A stretch of DNA of 64,000 nt from Mycetocola saprophilus. GTDB lineage: Bacteria; Actinomycetota; Actinomycetes; Actinomycetales; Microbacteriaceae. Made by a program: the position numbers and the translations under genes. The stretch is taken from the NCBI RefSeq assembly GCF_000718085.1, contig NZ_JOEC01000001.1, positions 868,001 through 932,000 of the forward strand. The letters run 5' to 3'. The notes below the pieces were generated by a model, which saw only the letters and a program-made list of their open reading frames with translations, searched no databases and was not told the DNA's origin. Positions 23,203 to 32,743 of the stretch are shown here, in pieces; position 1 is the first letter of the stretch, and each line of letters starts with the position of its first letter.

Positions 23203-25158
23203 CTATTTGCCGGTGACCGCTCCGAAGCCGGGGCTCGTGGCCGGGTGCGGGTCCTCGCCGTCCGGGCGGGCGACGGGGATGCGGCTGCCGAGCACCTGGG
23301 CGACCACGTCGCGGGCGATCTGCTGGCCGGTGAGGCCGGCGTCGGTGAGGATCTGCTCGCGCGAGGCGTGATCGATGAACAGGTCGGGCAGGCCCAGCTC
23401 GTCCACCGCGGTGTCTACTCCGGCCTCACGCAGGCGCTGACGGATGCGGGTACCGATGCCGCCCACGCGCACGCCGTCTTCAAGCGTGATTACCAGGCGG
23501 TGGCGACGTGCCAGCTCCACCACGTCTTCGTTCACCGGGACGACCCAGCGCGGGTCCACCACGGTGGCCCCGATGCCCTGCGCACGCAGACGCTCGGCCA
23601 CATCCAGCGCGATGGTCGCCATCGGGCCCACGGCGACGATCAACACGTCCTCGCGCTCGCCCTCGGCTAGCACGTCGACCCCGCCGTCGGTGCGGCGCAG
23701 TGCGGCGATCTCTTCGGGGGCCGACCCCTTGGGGAAGCGGATCACGGTCGGTGCATCATCCACGGCGATGGCTTCGGCCAGCTCCTCACGCACACGAATC
23801 GCGTCACGCGGGGCGGCGATGCGGATGCCCGGGACAACCTGCAGGATCGAGAGATCCCACATGCCGTGGTGCGAGGGGCCGTCGGGGCCGGTCACTCCGG
23901 CGCGGTCAAGCACAAACGTGACGCCGGCCTTGTGCAGGGCCACATCCATCAGGATCTGATCAAAGGCACGGTTGACGAAGGTCGCGTACATCGCCACCAC
24001 CGGGTGCAGGCCCGCATACGCGAGGCCGGCCGCGGAGGTCACCGCGTGCTGCTCGGCGATGCCCACATCGTGCACCCGGGTCGGGAAGCGCTCGGCAAAG
24101 GCGTGCAGTCCGGTGGGACGCAGCATCGCGGCGGTGATCGCCACCACCTTCTTATTGCGGGTTCCCTCGGCCAGCAGCGCATCGCTGAACACGCCGGTCC
24201 AGCTCTGCTGCGAGCTGGTGCTCAGCGCGCGCCCGGTGGCCGGATCGATCTTGCCCACCGCGTGGAACTGATCGTCCTGGTCGTCGCGGGCGGGCTGATA
24301 ACCGCGGCCTTTCTCGGTGATCGCGTGCACGATGACCGGGGCACCATAGTTCTTGGCCTGGGTCAGCGCCTCCTCCATCGCGTGGAGGTCGTGTCCGTCG
24401 ATCGGGCCGATGTACTTAATGTCGAGGTTTGAGTAGAGGGCCTCGTTGTTGCTGGCGCGGGAGAGGAACCCGTGGGTGCCGCCGCGGACACCGCGGTAGA
24501 GGGCGCGGCCGGGAGCACCCAGCTTGGCGAAAAACTGCTCGCTGCTGCGTCGCAGCGAACGGTAGGACTTCCGAGTGCGGACGTCGTTGAGGTAGCGCGC
24601 CATGCCGCCGATGGTCGGCGCGTAGGAGCGGCCGTTATCGTTGACCACGATGACCATGCGACGCGCGTTGTCGTCGGTCATGTTATTCAGGGCTTCCCAG
24701 GTCATGCCGCCGGTCAGCGAGCCGTCGCCGACCACCGCGACGACCGCGCGATCGGACTGTCCGGTCATCGCAAAACCGCGGGAGATCCCGTCGGCCCAGC
24801 TCAGCGAGCTGGAGGCGTGCGAGGATTCCACGATGTCGTGGTCGGACTCGCTGCGCTGCGGGTATCCGGCCAATCCCCCACGCTCGCGCAGGTGGCTAAA
24901 GTCCTGACGGCCGGTCAGTAGCTTGTGTACGTAGGACTGGTGTCCGGTATCAAACACGATGGGATCGTTCGGAGAGTCAAAGACCCGGTGAATCGCCAGG
25001 GTCAGCTCGACCACCCCGAGGTTCGGCCCCAGGTGACCCCCGGTGAGCGCGACCTTGTTGATCAGGAACTCGCGGATTTCCAGGGCGAGGACCTTGAGCT
25101 GCGACTCGGTCAGACCATCCAGGTCACGGGGGGATGAAATCTTCTCAAGAATCGACAT
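23203..25158 (-). CDS. dxs: 1-Deoxy-D-xylulose-5-phosphate synthase
   Basis: 651 residues from ATG 25158, with AAGGAG 7 nt upstream. Condenses pyruvate and glyceraldehyde 3-phosphate, the first step of the MEP isoprenoid pathway and the source of precursors for thiamine and pyridoxal. Thiamine-diphosphate motif GDGSLTGGMTWEALNN, transketolase motif DRAGVTGPDGPSHHGMWD and the catalytic GIAEQHAVTSAAGLA glutamate are present. Length matches the family. It sits next to acnA, an order common in actinobacteria, but each has its own terminator. Confidence 0.95.
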   Translation of the reverse strand: MSILEKISSPRDLDGLTESQLKVLALEIREFLINKVALTGGHLGPNLGVVELTLAIHRVFDSPNDPIVFDTGHQSYVHKLLTGRQDFSHLRERGGLAGYPQRSESDHDIVESSHASSSLSWADGISRGFAMTGQSDRAVVAVVGDGSLTGGMTWEALNNMTDDNARRMVIVVNDNGRSYAPTIGGMARYLNDVRTRKSYRSLRRSSEQFFAKLGAPGRALYRGVRGGTHGFLSRASNNEALYSNLDIKYIGPIDGHDLHAMEEALTQAKNYGAPVIVHAITEKGRGYQPARDDQDDQFHAVGKIDPATGRALSTSSQQSWTGVFSDALLAEGTRNKKVVAITAAMLRPTGLHAFAERFPTRVHDVGIAEQHAVTSAAGLAYAGLHPVVAMYATFVNRAFDQILMDVALHKAGVTFVLDRAGVTGPDGPSHHGMWDLSILQVVPGIRIAAPRDAIRVREELAEAIAVDDAPTVIRFPKGSAPEEIAALRRTDGGVDVLAEGEREDVLIVAVGPMATIALDVAERLRAQGIGATVVDPRWVVPVNEDVVELARRHRLVITLEDGVRVGGIGTRIRQRLREAGVDTAVDELGLPDLFIDHASREQILTDAGLTGQQIARDVVAQVLGSRIPVARPDGEDPHPATSPGFGAVTGK

Positions 25159-25274
25159 GGGTACTCCTTCGCTGTCTGCCTGCGCGGGGGCGCGGACTCG
25201 TGGATCGGACAGCGTCCGAGGCACAGGGATAGTTTAGGTGATTCGGGCACATATTGGGTGTGAGCCGCGCGCCC

Positions 25275-25316
25275 GGAAAACCAAAGCCGGCCCCGGAAGT
25301 TTCCTTCCGGGGCCGG
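25275..25316 (-). terminator. acnA terminator
   Basis: 13-bp perfect stem CCGGCCCCGGAAG (25287-25299 with 25304-25316), TTTC loop. On the minus strand it is followed by CTTTGGTTTTCC. Confidence 0.85.
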
Positions 25317-25333
25317 ACTCTCGGGGTTATCGG

Positions 25334-28084
25334 CTAGCCAACGAGGCTGCGCAGCACGTACTGCAGGATGCCACCGTTGCGGTAGTAGTCGGCCTCGCCG
25401 GGGGTGTCGATCCGCACCACGGCGTCGAACTCGACCACGGCCTTGCCCGGAGCGGAGAACTCACTCGGCACGGCGGTGACGCGGACGGTCTTCGGGGTGG
25501 TGCCGTTGTTGAGCTCCTCGATACCGGCGATCGAGACGATCTCGGTACCGTCGAGGCCCAGCGACTCGGCGGTCTCGCCGGCCGGGAACTGCAGCGGAAC
25601 CACACCCATACCGATCAGGTTCGAACGGTGGATCCGCTCGAAGCTCTCGGTGATGACGGCCTTTACGCCGAGCAGCGAGGTGCCCTTGGCGGCCCAGTCG
25701 CGGCTGGATCCCGAACCGTACTCCTTACCACCGAAGATCACCAGCGGGGTGCCGGCGGCCTGGTAGTTCTGCGAGGCGTCGTAGATGAAGGACTGCGGGC
25801 CACCCTCCTGGGTGAAGTCGCGGGTGTAGCCACCCTCGACGTCGTTCAGGAGCTGGTTGCGCAGGCGGATGTTCGCGAAGGTACCGCGAATCATGACCTC
25901 GTGGTTTCCACGACGCGAACCGTAGGAGTTGAAGTTTCCACGCGAGACGCCGTGCTCGGTCAGGTAGCGACCGGCCGGGGTGTCGGCCTTGATGGCACCG
26001 GCGGGGCTGATGTGGTCGGTGGTGACCGAGTCGCCCAGCTTGGCCAGCACGCGAGCGCCCACGATGTCGGACACCGGGGTGGTCTCCATGGTCATGCCCT
26101 CGAAGTACGGGGGGCGACGCACGTAGGTGGACTCATCGTCCCACTCAAAGGTTGCGCCATCCGGGGTGGGCAGCGAACGCCAGCGCTCGTCACCCTCGAA
26201 GACGCTCGAGTACTGCTTGTCGAACATCGCGGTGTCGATCGACTCGTCGATGACCTTCTGGACCTCCTCGGCGGCGGGCCAGATGTCCTTGAGGAACACC
26301 GGGTTGCCGTTGAGGTCGTCGCCCAGGGAGTCGTTTTCGAAGTCGAAGCTCATCGAACCGGCCAGGGCGTAGGCGATGACCAGCGGCGGGGAGGCCAGGT
26401 AGTTCATCTTCACGTCGGGGTTGATGCGACCCTCGAAGTTACGGTTACCCGAGAGCACGGCGGTGACCGCGAGGTCGTTCTGGTTGACGCCGGCCGAGAT
26501 CTCCTCGAGCAGCGGACCGGAGTTACCGATGCAGGTGGTGCAGCCGTAGCCGACTAGGTAGAAGCCGAGGTCCTCGAGGGACTCGGTCAGACCGGCCTTG
26601 TCGTAGTAGTCGGTGACAACCTTCGAGCCCGGGGCCAGGGTGGTCTTGACCCACGGCTTGGCCTTGAGGCCCAGCTTGCTGGCGTTGCGGGCCAGGAGCC
26701 CGGCGGCCATCATGACCGAGGGGTTCGAGGTGTTGGTGCACGAGGTGATCGCGGCAATCGCGACGGCGCCGTGGTCGATCGTGAAGGACTCACCATCGGC
26801 GAGGGTCACGGTGGTCGGCTTGGAGGCCGCGGCCGGGGCCGGGCTGGTCAGCGCGGTAGCGAGCAGCTCGTCGGTATCCACAGCAGAAGCGGAGGCGTAA
26901 ACGGGCAGGTCGTTCTCGAACTGCGACTTGGCGGCCGAGAGCTCGATGCGGTCCTGGGGACGCTTCGGACCGGCGATCGAGGGCACCACGGTGGCCAGGT
27001 CGAGCTCCATGTACTCGGAGTACACGGGCTCGTGGTCGGCGTTGTGCCACAGACCCTGGATCTTCGAGTAGGCCTCGACCAGGGCAACCTGCTCCTCGCT
27101 GCGGCCGGTGAGGCGCAGGTAGTCGAGGGTCACGTCATCGATCGGGAAGACCGCGGCGGTCGAACCAAACTCGGGGCTCATGTTACCGATGGTCGCGCGG
27201 TTCGCCAGCGGAACCTGGGCCACCGAGGGGCCGTAGAACTCCACGAACTTACCCACGACACCCTGCTTGCGCAGCATCTCGGTGATGGTGAGCACCACGT
27301 CGGTGGCGGTCACACCGGCGGGGATCGCGCCGTTGAGCTTGAAGCCGACCACCTTGGGGATCAGCATCGACACGGGCTGGCCGAGCATCGCGGCCTCGGC
27401 CTCGATGCCACCAACGCCCCAGCCCAGCACACCCAGGCCGTTCACCATGGTGGTGTGCGAGTCGGTACCGACACAGGAGTCCGGGTAGGCCTGGAGGGCG
27501 CCGCCGACCTCGCGGGTCATGGTGACGCGGGCCAGGTGCTCGATGTTGACCTGGTGCACGATTCCGGTGCCCGGGGGCACCACCTTGAAGTCGTTGAATG
27601 CGGTCTGGCCCCAGCGCAGGAACTGGTAGCGCTCACCGTTGCGCTCGTACTCGATCTCCACGTTGCGCTCGAAGGCGTCGGACTGACCGAAGAGGTCGGC
27701 AATGACGGAGTGGTCGATGACCATCTCGGCCGGTGCCAGCGGGTTGATCTTGGTGGGGTCGCCGCCGAGGGCGGAGACGGCCTCGCGCATGGTGGCGAGG
27801 TCCACGATGCAGGGAACACCGGTGAAGTCCTGCATGACCACGCGGGCCGGGCTGAACTGAATCTCGGTGTTGGGCTCCTCGGTGGGGTTCCACGAACCGA
27901 GGGCTTCGATCTGGGCCTTGGTGACGTTGGCACCATCTTCGGTGCGCAGCAGGTTCTCCAGGAGGACCTTCAGACCAAACGGGAGCTTCTCATGACCCGG
28001 GACGGTGTCGAGGCGGAAAATCTGGTAGTCGGTTCCCCCGACGGTCAGATTCTGCTTCGCACCAAAGCTATTGACGGTAGACAC
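25334..28084 (-). CDS. acnA: Aconitate hydratase A
   Basis: 916 residues from GTG 28084, with AGGAG 8 nt upstream; the longer open frame has no ribosome site. Interconverts citrate and isocitrate in the TCA cycle using a [4Fe-4S] cluster. The cluster cysteines are in [10 protein letters not shown] and [13 protein letters not shown], and the catalytic Ser/Arg region in [12 protein letters not shown]. An insertion rich in Ala/Pro ([13 protein letters not shown]) lies before the cluster region, common in actinobacterial AcnA. A 20-bp dyad about 130 bp upstream may be its operator. Confidence 0.97.
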   Translation of the reverse strand: MSTVNSFGAKQNLTVGGTDYQIFRLDTVPGHEKLPFGLKVLLENLLRTEDGANVTKAQIEALGSWNPTEEPNTEIQFSPARVVMQDFTGVPCIVDLATMREAVSALGGDPTKINPLAPAEMVIDHSVIADLFGQSDAFERNVEIEYERNGERYQFLRWGQTAFNDFKVVPPGTGIVHQVNIEHLARVTMTREVGGALQAYPDSCVGTDSHTTMVNGLGVLGWGVGGIEAEAAMLGQPVSMLIPKVVGFKLNGAIPAGVTATDVVLTITEMLRKQGVVGKFVEFYGPSVAQVPLANRATIGNMSPEFGSTAAVFPIDDVTLDYLRLTGRSEEQVALVEAYSKIQGLWHNADHEPVYSEYMELDLATVVPSIAGPKRPQDRIELSAAKSQFENDLPVYASASAVDTDELLATALTSPAPAAASKPTTVTLADGESFTIDHGAVAIAAITSCTNTSNPSVMMAAGLLARNASKLGLKAKPWVKTTLAPGSKVVTDYYDKAGLTESLEDLGFYLVGYGCTTCIGNSGPLLEEISAGVNQNDLAVTAVLSGNRNFEGRINPDVKMNYLASPPLVIAYALAGSMSFDFENDSLGDDLNGNPVFLKDIWPAAEEVQKVIDESIDTAMFDKQYSSVFEGDERWRSLPTPDGATFEWDDESTYVRRPPYFEGMTMETTPVSDIVGARVLAKLGDSVTTDHISPAGAIKADTPAGRYLTEHGVSRGNFNSYGSRRGNHEVMIRGTFANIRLRNQLLNDVEGGYTRDFTQEGGPQSFIYDASQNYQAAGTPLVIFGGKEYGSGSSRDWAAKGTSLLGVKAVITESFERIHRSNLIGMGVVPLQFPAGETAESLGLDGTEIVSIAGIEELNNGTTPKTVRVTAVPSEFSAPGKAVVEFDAVVRIDTPGEADYYRNGGILQYVLRSLVG

Positions 28085-28297
28085 TACGCGTTCTCCTCTG
28101 GCTAGACAGGCGCGCCCGCACCTGCGTTCAAGGACCCTCCTCCCCTGCCGCAACAGCGGGGAACTCGGTGCCTTGGTTCGCATGTTCGCTACGTCGCGAC
28201 TAAGGCTGTCCTTATTTATCTTGATGTCGAGATAATTCTATCAGTATTCCGACGCGGTGTCGCTCACATCCGTGCGTGGCGTGTGGGTAAACGACCG
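28085..28297 (-). promoter_or_regulatory. acnA upstream region with 20-bp inverted repeat
   Basis: At 28216-28235, arms TTATCTTGA and TCGAGATAA are separated by TG, with one G:T mismatch pair. Size and AT-rich arms suggest a MarR- or TetR-type dimer site. It does not match the published corynebacterial AcnR motif as I know it. No clear -35/-10 pair and no gene in this 213-nt stretch. Confidence 0.5.
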
Positions 28298-28329
28298 CGA
28301 CCCCCGCCCGTTTCCGGGTGGGGGTCGCA
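28298..28329 (-). terminator. Terminator after the DUF3159 gene
   Basis: 13-bp stem GCGACCCCCGCCC (28298-28310) with 28317-28329 (one wobble), 6-nt loop, followed on the minus strand by GGTCGTTT. Confidence 0.65.
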
Positions 28330-28347
28330 GAGGTGTTCACGAGTGTT

Positions 28348-29091
28348 CTAGGAACGTTTATCCGCCGTGTCGCCGCGGCGATACACCGAGCGGACGATCA
28401 GCCAGGTCAGCACCAGGACCGGCGCATAGAGCGGCAGGCCCATCGCGATCCGGGTCAGGCCCAGTGCGGCCACGTTTCCGGAGAAGTAGAAGGGCAGCTG
28501 GACCGCGAGCCGGGCCACAAACATGCCCACCCAGGCCAGGGTCAGCCAGGTGAACACGCGCCGCTTAAAGCGGTCGTGACGCCAGGCCACCCCGTCGCCC
28601 ATCAGGTATCCGGCCAGCACGCCGATCAGCGGCCAGCGGACGGCGATCGAGATCAGCAGGCCCAGTGCGTATCCGGAGTTCACGTAGAACCCGAGCACGA
28701 AGTTATCCTCGGCGCGGCCGGTGGTGAGGGCCAGGACGGCCGAGGCCACCACACCCACCAGGCCACCGATTGCGGCGGTGACCGAGGACTTACCGATGAG
28801 TCGCGCCAGGGTTGCCACCACGGCGATCCCCACCGCCAGACCCGCGGCCCAGGGCAGGCTCTGGGTCAGCGTGAACACGATGACAAAGAGCAGACCCGGA
28901 ACGACGGCCTCGATGATGCCGCGGACGCCACCGATCGCACCCAGCAGGGCGGTACCGGTGTTGCTGCCGCCGGAAGCCAGCGCGCCCAGCGAGGAGCGCG
29001 CGGCTACCTGGGCCAGCGTCTCGCTCAGCTTGGGAGAGATCTCCTCGCCGTCCGCGGGTTCCGGCGGGGTGGTCGAGTCGGGTGTGGTCAT
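28348..29091 (-). CDS. DUF3159 membrane protein
   Basis: 247 residues. An acidic, Pro-rich N-terminus (1-35) precedes six hydrophobic segments from residue 55 on (VVPGLLFVIVFTLTQSLPWAAGLAVG, ASAVLALTTG, GYALGLLISIAVRWPLIGVL, TWLTLAWVGMFVARLAV, GLPLYAPVLVLTWLIV). The motif GYLMGDGVAWR in the middle identifies DUF3159. Function unknown. Starts 3 nt after the DUF3710 stop, so it is the third gene of the dut operon. Confidence 0.85.
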   Translation of the reverse strand: MTTPDSTTPPEPADGEEISPKLSETLAQVAARSSLGALASGGSNTGTALLGAIGGVRGIIEAVVPGLLFVIVFTLTQSLPWAAGLAVGIAVVATLARLIGKSSVTAAIGGLVGVVASAVLALTTGRAEDNFVLGFYVNSGYALGLLISIAVRWPLIGVLAGYLMGDGVAWRHDRFKRRVFTWLTLAWVGMFVARLAVQLPFYFSGNVAALGLTRIAMGLPLYAPVLVLTWLIVRSVYRRGDTADKRS

Positions 29092-29094
29092 GCC

Positions 29095-29769
29095 CTACTC
29101 GGTTCCCGGGGCCACCGGCATCTTCAGCGCGAGCAGGTCGCGCGGAGGCATCGGGGTGTTGCCGCGGACAACCACGACGCTCCGGAACAGGTCATCGATG
29201 GCCTCAATGGCCTCGGTGTTGCCCTCCTCGGCACCCGCGCCAGCGATCACGCCGCGCAGGAACCAGCGGGGGCCATCCACGCCGATAAACCGGGCCGCGC
29301 GAGCGCCGCCGGGGTTCTCGGTGGTGACCTCACCGGGCAGGGTGGCAAACAGTTCCGGACCGAGCACGGTCTCAACCTCGCGCACCTTGCCACCCTGGCC
29401 GTTGATACCCACGGTGATCTGCTCGCGGGTTTCGTGCCAGAGGCCCGAGCTGCGCGGTGCGGCAAAGGCCTGCACCTGCAGGGTCGAACCGGCATAGTCG
29501 AGGCCCACGGCGATGATGCGCTGGGTGGATTCCTCCACCTCGAGTCGGAGGTTCAGTCCCTCACGCGGGAGGATCTTGACGCCGCCCAGGTCGATATAGG
29601 GGCGAACCGGGTTCGCCTCGCTCTCGTCATAGGGGCCACCCTCCACGCGGTCGGCCGGGGCCGACTTGGCGTCGATGGGCTCGGCGACGCTTTCGGCGGC
29701 GGTGTCCTCTGCCTCCACAACGTCCACCGCGTCGGTGGCGGGGGCGGTGCTGTTCTTTTTCCTAATCAT
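29095..29769 (-). CDS. DUF3710 family protein
   Basis: 224 residues. About 45 acidic, disordered residues are followed by the conserved domain: YIDLGGVKILPREGLNLRLEVEE, LQVQAFAAPRSSGLWHETRE, and GVDGPRWFLRGVIAGAGA. Function unknown, but the family accompanies dut in actinobacteria. Its ATG overlaps the dut stop by 4 nt (ATGA), which means translational coupling. Confidence 0.85.
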   Translation of the reverse strand: MIRKKNSTAPATDAVDVVEAEDTAAESVAEPIDAKSAPADRVEGGPYDESEANPVRPYIDLGGVKILPREGLNLRLEVEESTQRIIAVGLDYAGSTLQVQAFAAPRSSGLWHETREQITVGINGQGGKVREVETVLGPELFATLPGEVTTENPGGARAARFIGVDGPRWFLRGVIAGAGAEEGNTEAIEAIDDLFRSVVVVRGNTPMPPRDLLALKMPVAPGTE

Positions 29770-30224
29770 GCCTGTGCTCCTGTCTGAGGACGACCATACC
29801 CGGTCGAACCGAATCCTGTCTCACCGCGTTCGCTTTCAGGTAACACATCTACCGGAATGAAGCGTGCCTGGGTGACCGGCATGATGATGATCTGCGCGAT
29901 CCGATCCCCCACCGCAATCTCATACGGGGTCGAGGAATCGGTGTTCAGCAGGATGACCTTGATCTCGCCGCGATAGCCGGCATCGATAGTGCCCGGGGAG
30001 TTCACCACGGTGATCCCGTGCTTGGCGGCCAGGCCGCTGCGCGGGACCACAAACGCAGCATGCCCATCGGGCAGCGCGATCGAGACACCGGTCCCCACCA
30101 GGGCACGCTGGCCCGGGGCGAGGGTGACCGCCTCGGCGGCCATCAGGTCGGCACCCGCATCGCCCGCTTGCGCATAGCGCGGGGCTTCTCGGGCGATAAT
30201 AGGGATATCAACACTTTCGGTCAC
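29766..30224 (-). CDS. dut: dUTP diphosphatase
   Basis: 152 residues from GTG 30224. An upstream ATG at 30263 would overlap the divergent gene's start; the GTG is also exactly 6 nt behind a -10 hexamer. The five dUTPase motifs are recognisable: DAGADLMA, VPRSGLAAKHGI, NSPGTIDAGYRGEI, GDRIAQIII and the C-terminal arm RGETGFGSTG. A homotrimeric enzyme that removes dUTP and supplies dUMP for thymidylate. First gene of the dut-DUF3710-DUF3159 operon. Confidence 0.95.
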   Translation of the reverse strand: MTESVDIPIIAREAPRYAQAGDAGADLMAAEAVTLAPGQRALVGTGVSIALPDGHAAFVVPRSGLAAKHGITVVNSPGTIDAGYRGEIKVILLNTDSSTPYEIAVGDRIAQIIIMPVTQARFIPVDVLPESERGETGFGSTGYGRPQTGAQA

Positions 30225-30230
30225 AGATCG

Positions 30231-30236
30231 AGGGTA
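30231..30236 (-). promoter_or_regulatory. -10 element of dut, probable leaderless start
   Basis: TACCCT on the minus strand ends 6 nt before the GTG at 30224. This supports that start and a leaderless mRNA. Confidence 0.5.
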
Positions 30237-30261
30237 ATGCACATCGATGAATGATTGAGAC

Positions 30262-30720
30262 ATGACCCAGTATCACGAACGACTTTTCCCCTCCGCCATG
30301 GTGTTTGTGGCCACCGCCCTGGTGATCCCCGCGAGCATTCTGGTGTTCTTCCCGATCTCCCTCACCGTGGGATACGTGGTGGCCGCGGTGCTGTATCTGG
30401 GCTCGGTGGTCCTGTTTTTGACGATGGCCCCCACGGTCTCGATCACCGATGGGATCCTGCGCGCCGGCCGCGCCCGGATCCCGGTCACCGAGCTGGGCAC
30501 CCCCGAGGCATTCACCGGTGAGGCCGCGCGTGCCGAGCGTGGCGTGAACCTGCACGCCCGTGCGTACCTCCTGCTCAACGCCTGGGCGCAGCAGGCGGTC
30601 AAGGTTCCGGTCATCGATGAACAGGACCCGACCCCGTACTGGCTGATCTCCACCCGTCGCGCCGGCGAGCTCGCGGGTGCCATCGAGGCGGCCCGTCGGG
30701 AACAGCTCGAATCCCACTAG
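30262..30720 (+). CDS. DUF3093 membrane protein
   Basis: 152 residues. Two membrane helices (about 11-30 and 36-56) near the N-terminus, then a soluble domain with PTVSITDGILRAGRARIP and YWLISTRRAGELAGAIEAAR, the DUF3093 pattern. Function unknown; widespread in actinobacteria and almost always divergent from dut and next to DUF4193, as here. Separated from dut by only 37 nt, so the promoters overlap. Confidence 0.85.
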   Translation: MTQYHERLFPSAMVFVATALVIPASILVFFPISLTVGYVVAAVLYLGSVVLFLTMAPTVSITDGILRAGRARIPVTELGTPEAFTGEAARAERGVNLHARAYLLLNAWAQQAVKVPVIDEQDPTPYWLISTRRAGELAGAIEAARREQLESH

Positions 30721-30847
30721 GGTTCGCCCCCGACACGGCGGGTGTTCGCCCGTCGCGAAACCGACGATCGACCCGCCCTCCTCGCGTCATCCCGTCCGGT
30801 TGCGGACCGCGTGCCCACCCGTACCCGGGTCGCGGTGCCGGGCACAC

Positions 30848-30883
30848 AAAAGGCCCTCACGATTTTCATCGTGAGGGCCTTTT
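30848..30883. terminator. Bidirectional terminator between DUF3093 and DUF4193
   Basis: 16-bp perfect stem AAAAGGCCCTCACGAT with TTTC loop; A-run on one side, T-run on the other. The interval 30721-30847 shows nothing else. Confidence 0.9.
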
Positions 30884-30902
30884 GACACTGTGTTGCCAGA
30901 GC

Positions 30903-31196
30903 CTAGGCGGCGCACTCCACACAAACCGGGCCGAGCTTGGTCTCGTGGTCGATCTGGGAGCGGAACTTCACCAGGAAGCAGCTCACACAGGTGAATTCGT
31001 CTGCCTGCGGGGGCAGAACGACCACGTCGAGGTCGAGGTCCGAGAGGTCGGCACCGGGCAGCTCAAAGCCACCGGGGTTGTCCGCATCCTCGTCACCAAC
31101 GGCACCCGAGAGTTTGTCCGGCACGCGCTCCTTAAGCGCTTCGATCGATTCGGAATCGTCGTCGCTTTTGCGAGGTGCGTCGTAATCCGTTGCCAT
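30903..31196 (-). CDS. DUF4193 family protein (small zinc-ribbon-like)
   Basis: 97 residues from ATG 31196. Acidic middle (LPGADLSDLDLDVVVLPPQADEF is typical) and two CxxC pairs, CVSC and CVEC, near the C-terminus, suggesting a zinc ribbon. Found in nearly all actinobacteria next to DUF3093 and sepH. Function unknown. Small zinc-ribbon proteins of this sort often bind RNA polymerase or ribosomes, but nothing here proves it. The ribosome site is weak (AAGTGG). Confidence 0.85.
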   Translation of the reverse strand: MATDYDAPRKSDDDSESIEALKERVPDKLSGAVGDEDADNPGGFELPGADLSDLDLDVVVLPPQADEFTCVSCFLVKFRSQIDHETKLGPVCVECAA

Positions 31197-31397
31197 GTTT
31201 TTCCACTTCTCTTCGCCTTTACCGATCTGAATCGGCGGCCATAGTTTGCAACAATCCGCGCTCAATAGCAAACCGAGCGACGTTTTTTCCCAGCGTTTTG
31301 TCGGGAACACACGCCGCGCCCGCGCGATTACGCGATTCACCCGGCATTCATGGCACCATTGTTCACAGGATTTATGACGCCGAAAGAGGCAGGGCAC
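31197..31397. promoter_or_regulatory. Divergent DUF4193/sepH promoter region
   Basis: A 201-nt spacer between divergent genes. The middle is comparatively AT-rich (31240-31300) and must hold both promoters; I could not pick clear hexamers. AGAGG and AGGG before the ATG at 31398 serve sepH. Confidence 0.4.
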
Positions 31398-32603
31398 ATG
31401 CAGGAATTGAAGGTTGTTGGCATCGAGGATGGGGCCCTCATCGCTGCTGCGGAAAATGGGGACCGCTTCAAACTGGAAATCGATGAGGTGCTGCAGTCGC
31501 AGCTTCGTCGGATGAAGTCGCCGCTCGCGGCGACCCCGAAGATTAGGCCGCGCGAGGTTCAGGCGCACATCCGGGCCGGGCTCTCGGCCGAGGAGATCGC
31601 CGAGCTGACCGGCGCCGACGCCGACTACGTGCGCCGCTTCGAGGGCCCGATCCTGGCCGAGCGTGAACACATGGTGGCCGCGGCCCTCAGCGTGCCCGTG
31701 GTCGCCGCCTCGGTGCCGGGAACCGAGGAGGGTGAGGCCAACTTCGGTTCGGCCATCCGCGCCCGCCTGGAATCCCTCGAGGCCGAGGGTGAGCGCTGGA
31801 CCAGCTGGAAGGACGAGGAGGAGGGCTGGATCGTGAAGCTGTCCTTCACCGCCGCCCGGGTTGAGCACGACGCCCGCTGGACCTTCGATCCCAAGCGCCA
31901 CGTCCTGAGCCCGCACAACAGCGAGGCCGTGACCCTGTCCAAGCAGGGCGAGATTGCCGCCCCCCTGATCCCCCGCCTGCGGGCCGTGGAACCCACCGTG
32001 GATCCCAGCGAGGCCCGGTTCAGCACCGATGCCTTCGAAACCGGAGTCATCGCCCCGATCACCCCTGCGGCCCCCACCGAGGGTGCAGCCGAGTCCGTCG
32101 CCAGCCTGATGGGCCAGCGCCGGGTCGAGCCCGCCCACGCGGTAGAGTCGCACCGCCGCGGACCCAATGCCGCCGCCGACGCCGCGATCAACCGTGCCGA
32201 GGATCGTGGTGACGAGGGCAACCAGCACACGGCCGACCTGCTGCAGGCGCTGCGCAAGCGCCGCGGTGAGCGCGAGAACCGGGCCGAGCGCGAGTCGCGT
32301 CTGGAACACGACCAGCGTCAGGTGGAGCCCGCCGCGGATGCCGACACCGGCTTTGGACTGCGCCCTGTGGATGTGCCGCTGGAGAACTTCGAAACCCTGA
32401 CCGGCGAGGTCCCGGTTCAGTCGGCGGAGCAGCCCGCCGACGCCCCGCTGGCACCGGCGGCGGCCCCGAACACCGAACACGAACCGGCCTCGCCCACCTC
32501 GCAGGTGGATAACTCGACCGGCGCGATCCGCAACCGTCGCGGCCGCAAGGCGATGCCCTCCTGGGATGAGATCGTCTTCGGCGCACGCACCGAAGAAGAC
32601 TAG
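31398..32603 (+). CDS. sepH: Septation protein SepH (DUF3071)
   Basis: 401 residues from ATG 31398, behind AGAGG. The conserved N-terminal part (1-190) includes an HTH-like segment IRPREVQAHIRAGLSAEEIAELTG and the DUF3071 core GWIVKLSFTAARVEHDARWTFDP. A long variable linker follows, and the tail has RRGRKAMPSWDEIVFG, the conserved C-terminal motif. SepH binds FtsZ directly and promotes Z-ring assembly in Streptomyces and Mycobacterium. Two cell-division genes (zapE, sepH) thus occur in this window. Confidence 0.93.
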   Translation: MQELKVVGIEDGALIAAAENGDRFKLEIDEVLQSQLRRMKSPLAATPKIRPREVQAHIRAGLSAEEIAELTGADADYVRRFEGPILAEREHMVAAALSVPVVAASVPGTEEGEANFGSAIRARLESLEAEGERWTSWKDEEEGWIVKLSFTAARVEHDARWTFDPKRHVLSPHNSEAVTLSKQGEIAAPLIPRLRAVEPTVDPSEARFSTDAFETGVIAPITPAAPTEGAAESVASLMGQRRVEPAHAVESHRRGPNAAADAAINRAEDRGDEGNQHTADLLQALRKRRGERENRAERESRLEHDQRQVEPAADADTGFGLRPVDVPLENFETLTGEVPVQSAEQPADAPLAPAAAPNTEHEPASPTSQVDNSTGAIRNRRGRKAMPSWDEIVFGARTEED

Positions 32604-32611
32604 GTACCCAC

Positions 32612-32657
32612 ACCACAAACGGGCGGCCACGTGAAAACGTGGCCGCCCGTTTGTGGT
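32612..32657. terminator. Terminator between sepH and the cebR-like gene
   Basis: 21-bp perfect stem (32612-32632 with 32637-32657) around GAAA; the strongest hairpin of the window. It separates the core block from the sugar locus. Nothing seen in 32658-32743. Confidence 0.85.
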
Positions 32658-32743
32658 TGGGACCACCGCGGTTGTGTGCACCGTAACCCGGGTGGCGTGG
32701 AATTGGTCGCCGTGGTGAGTGCGCGCTGGTGCGTGTCCTTCGG

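Noticed and set aside
25334-28084. AcnR or DtxR control of acnA from known consensus motifs
   Set aside because: The dyad at 28216-28235 does not match either consensus; it is reported as unassigned.
30225-30263. ATG at 30263 as the dut start
   Set aside because: It would overlap the start codon of the divergent DUF3093 gene and add 13 residues absent from dUTPases; the GTG at 30224 has a well-placed -10.
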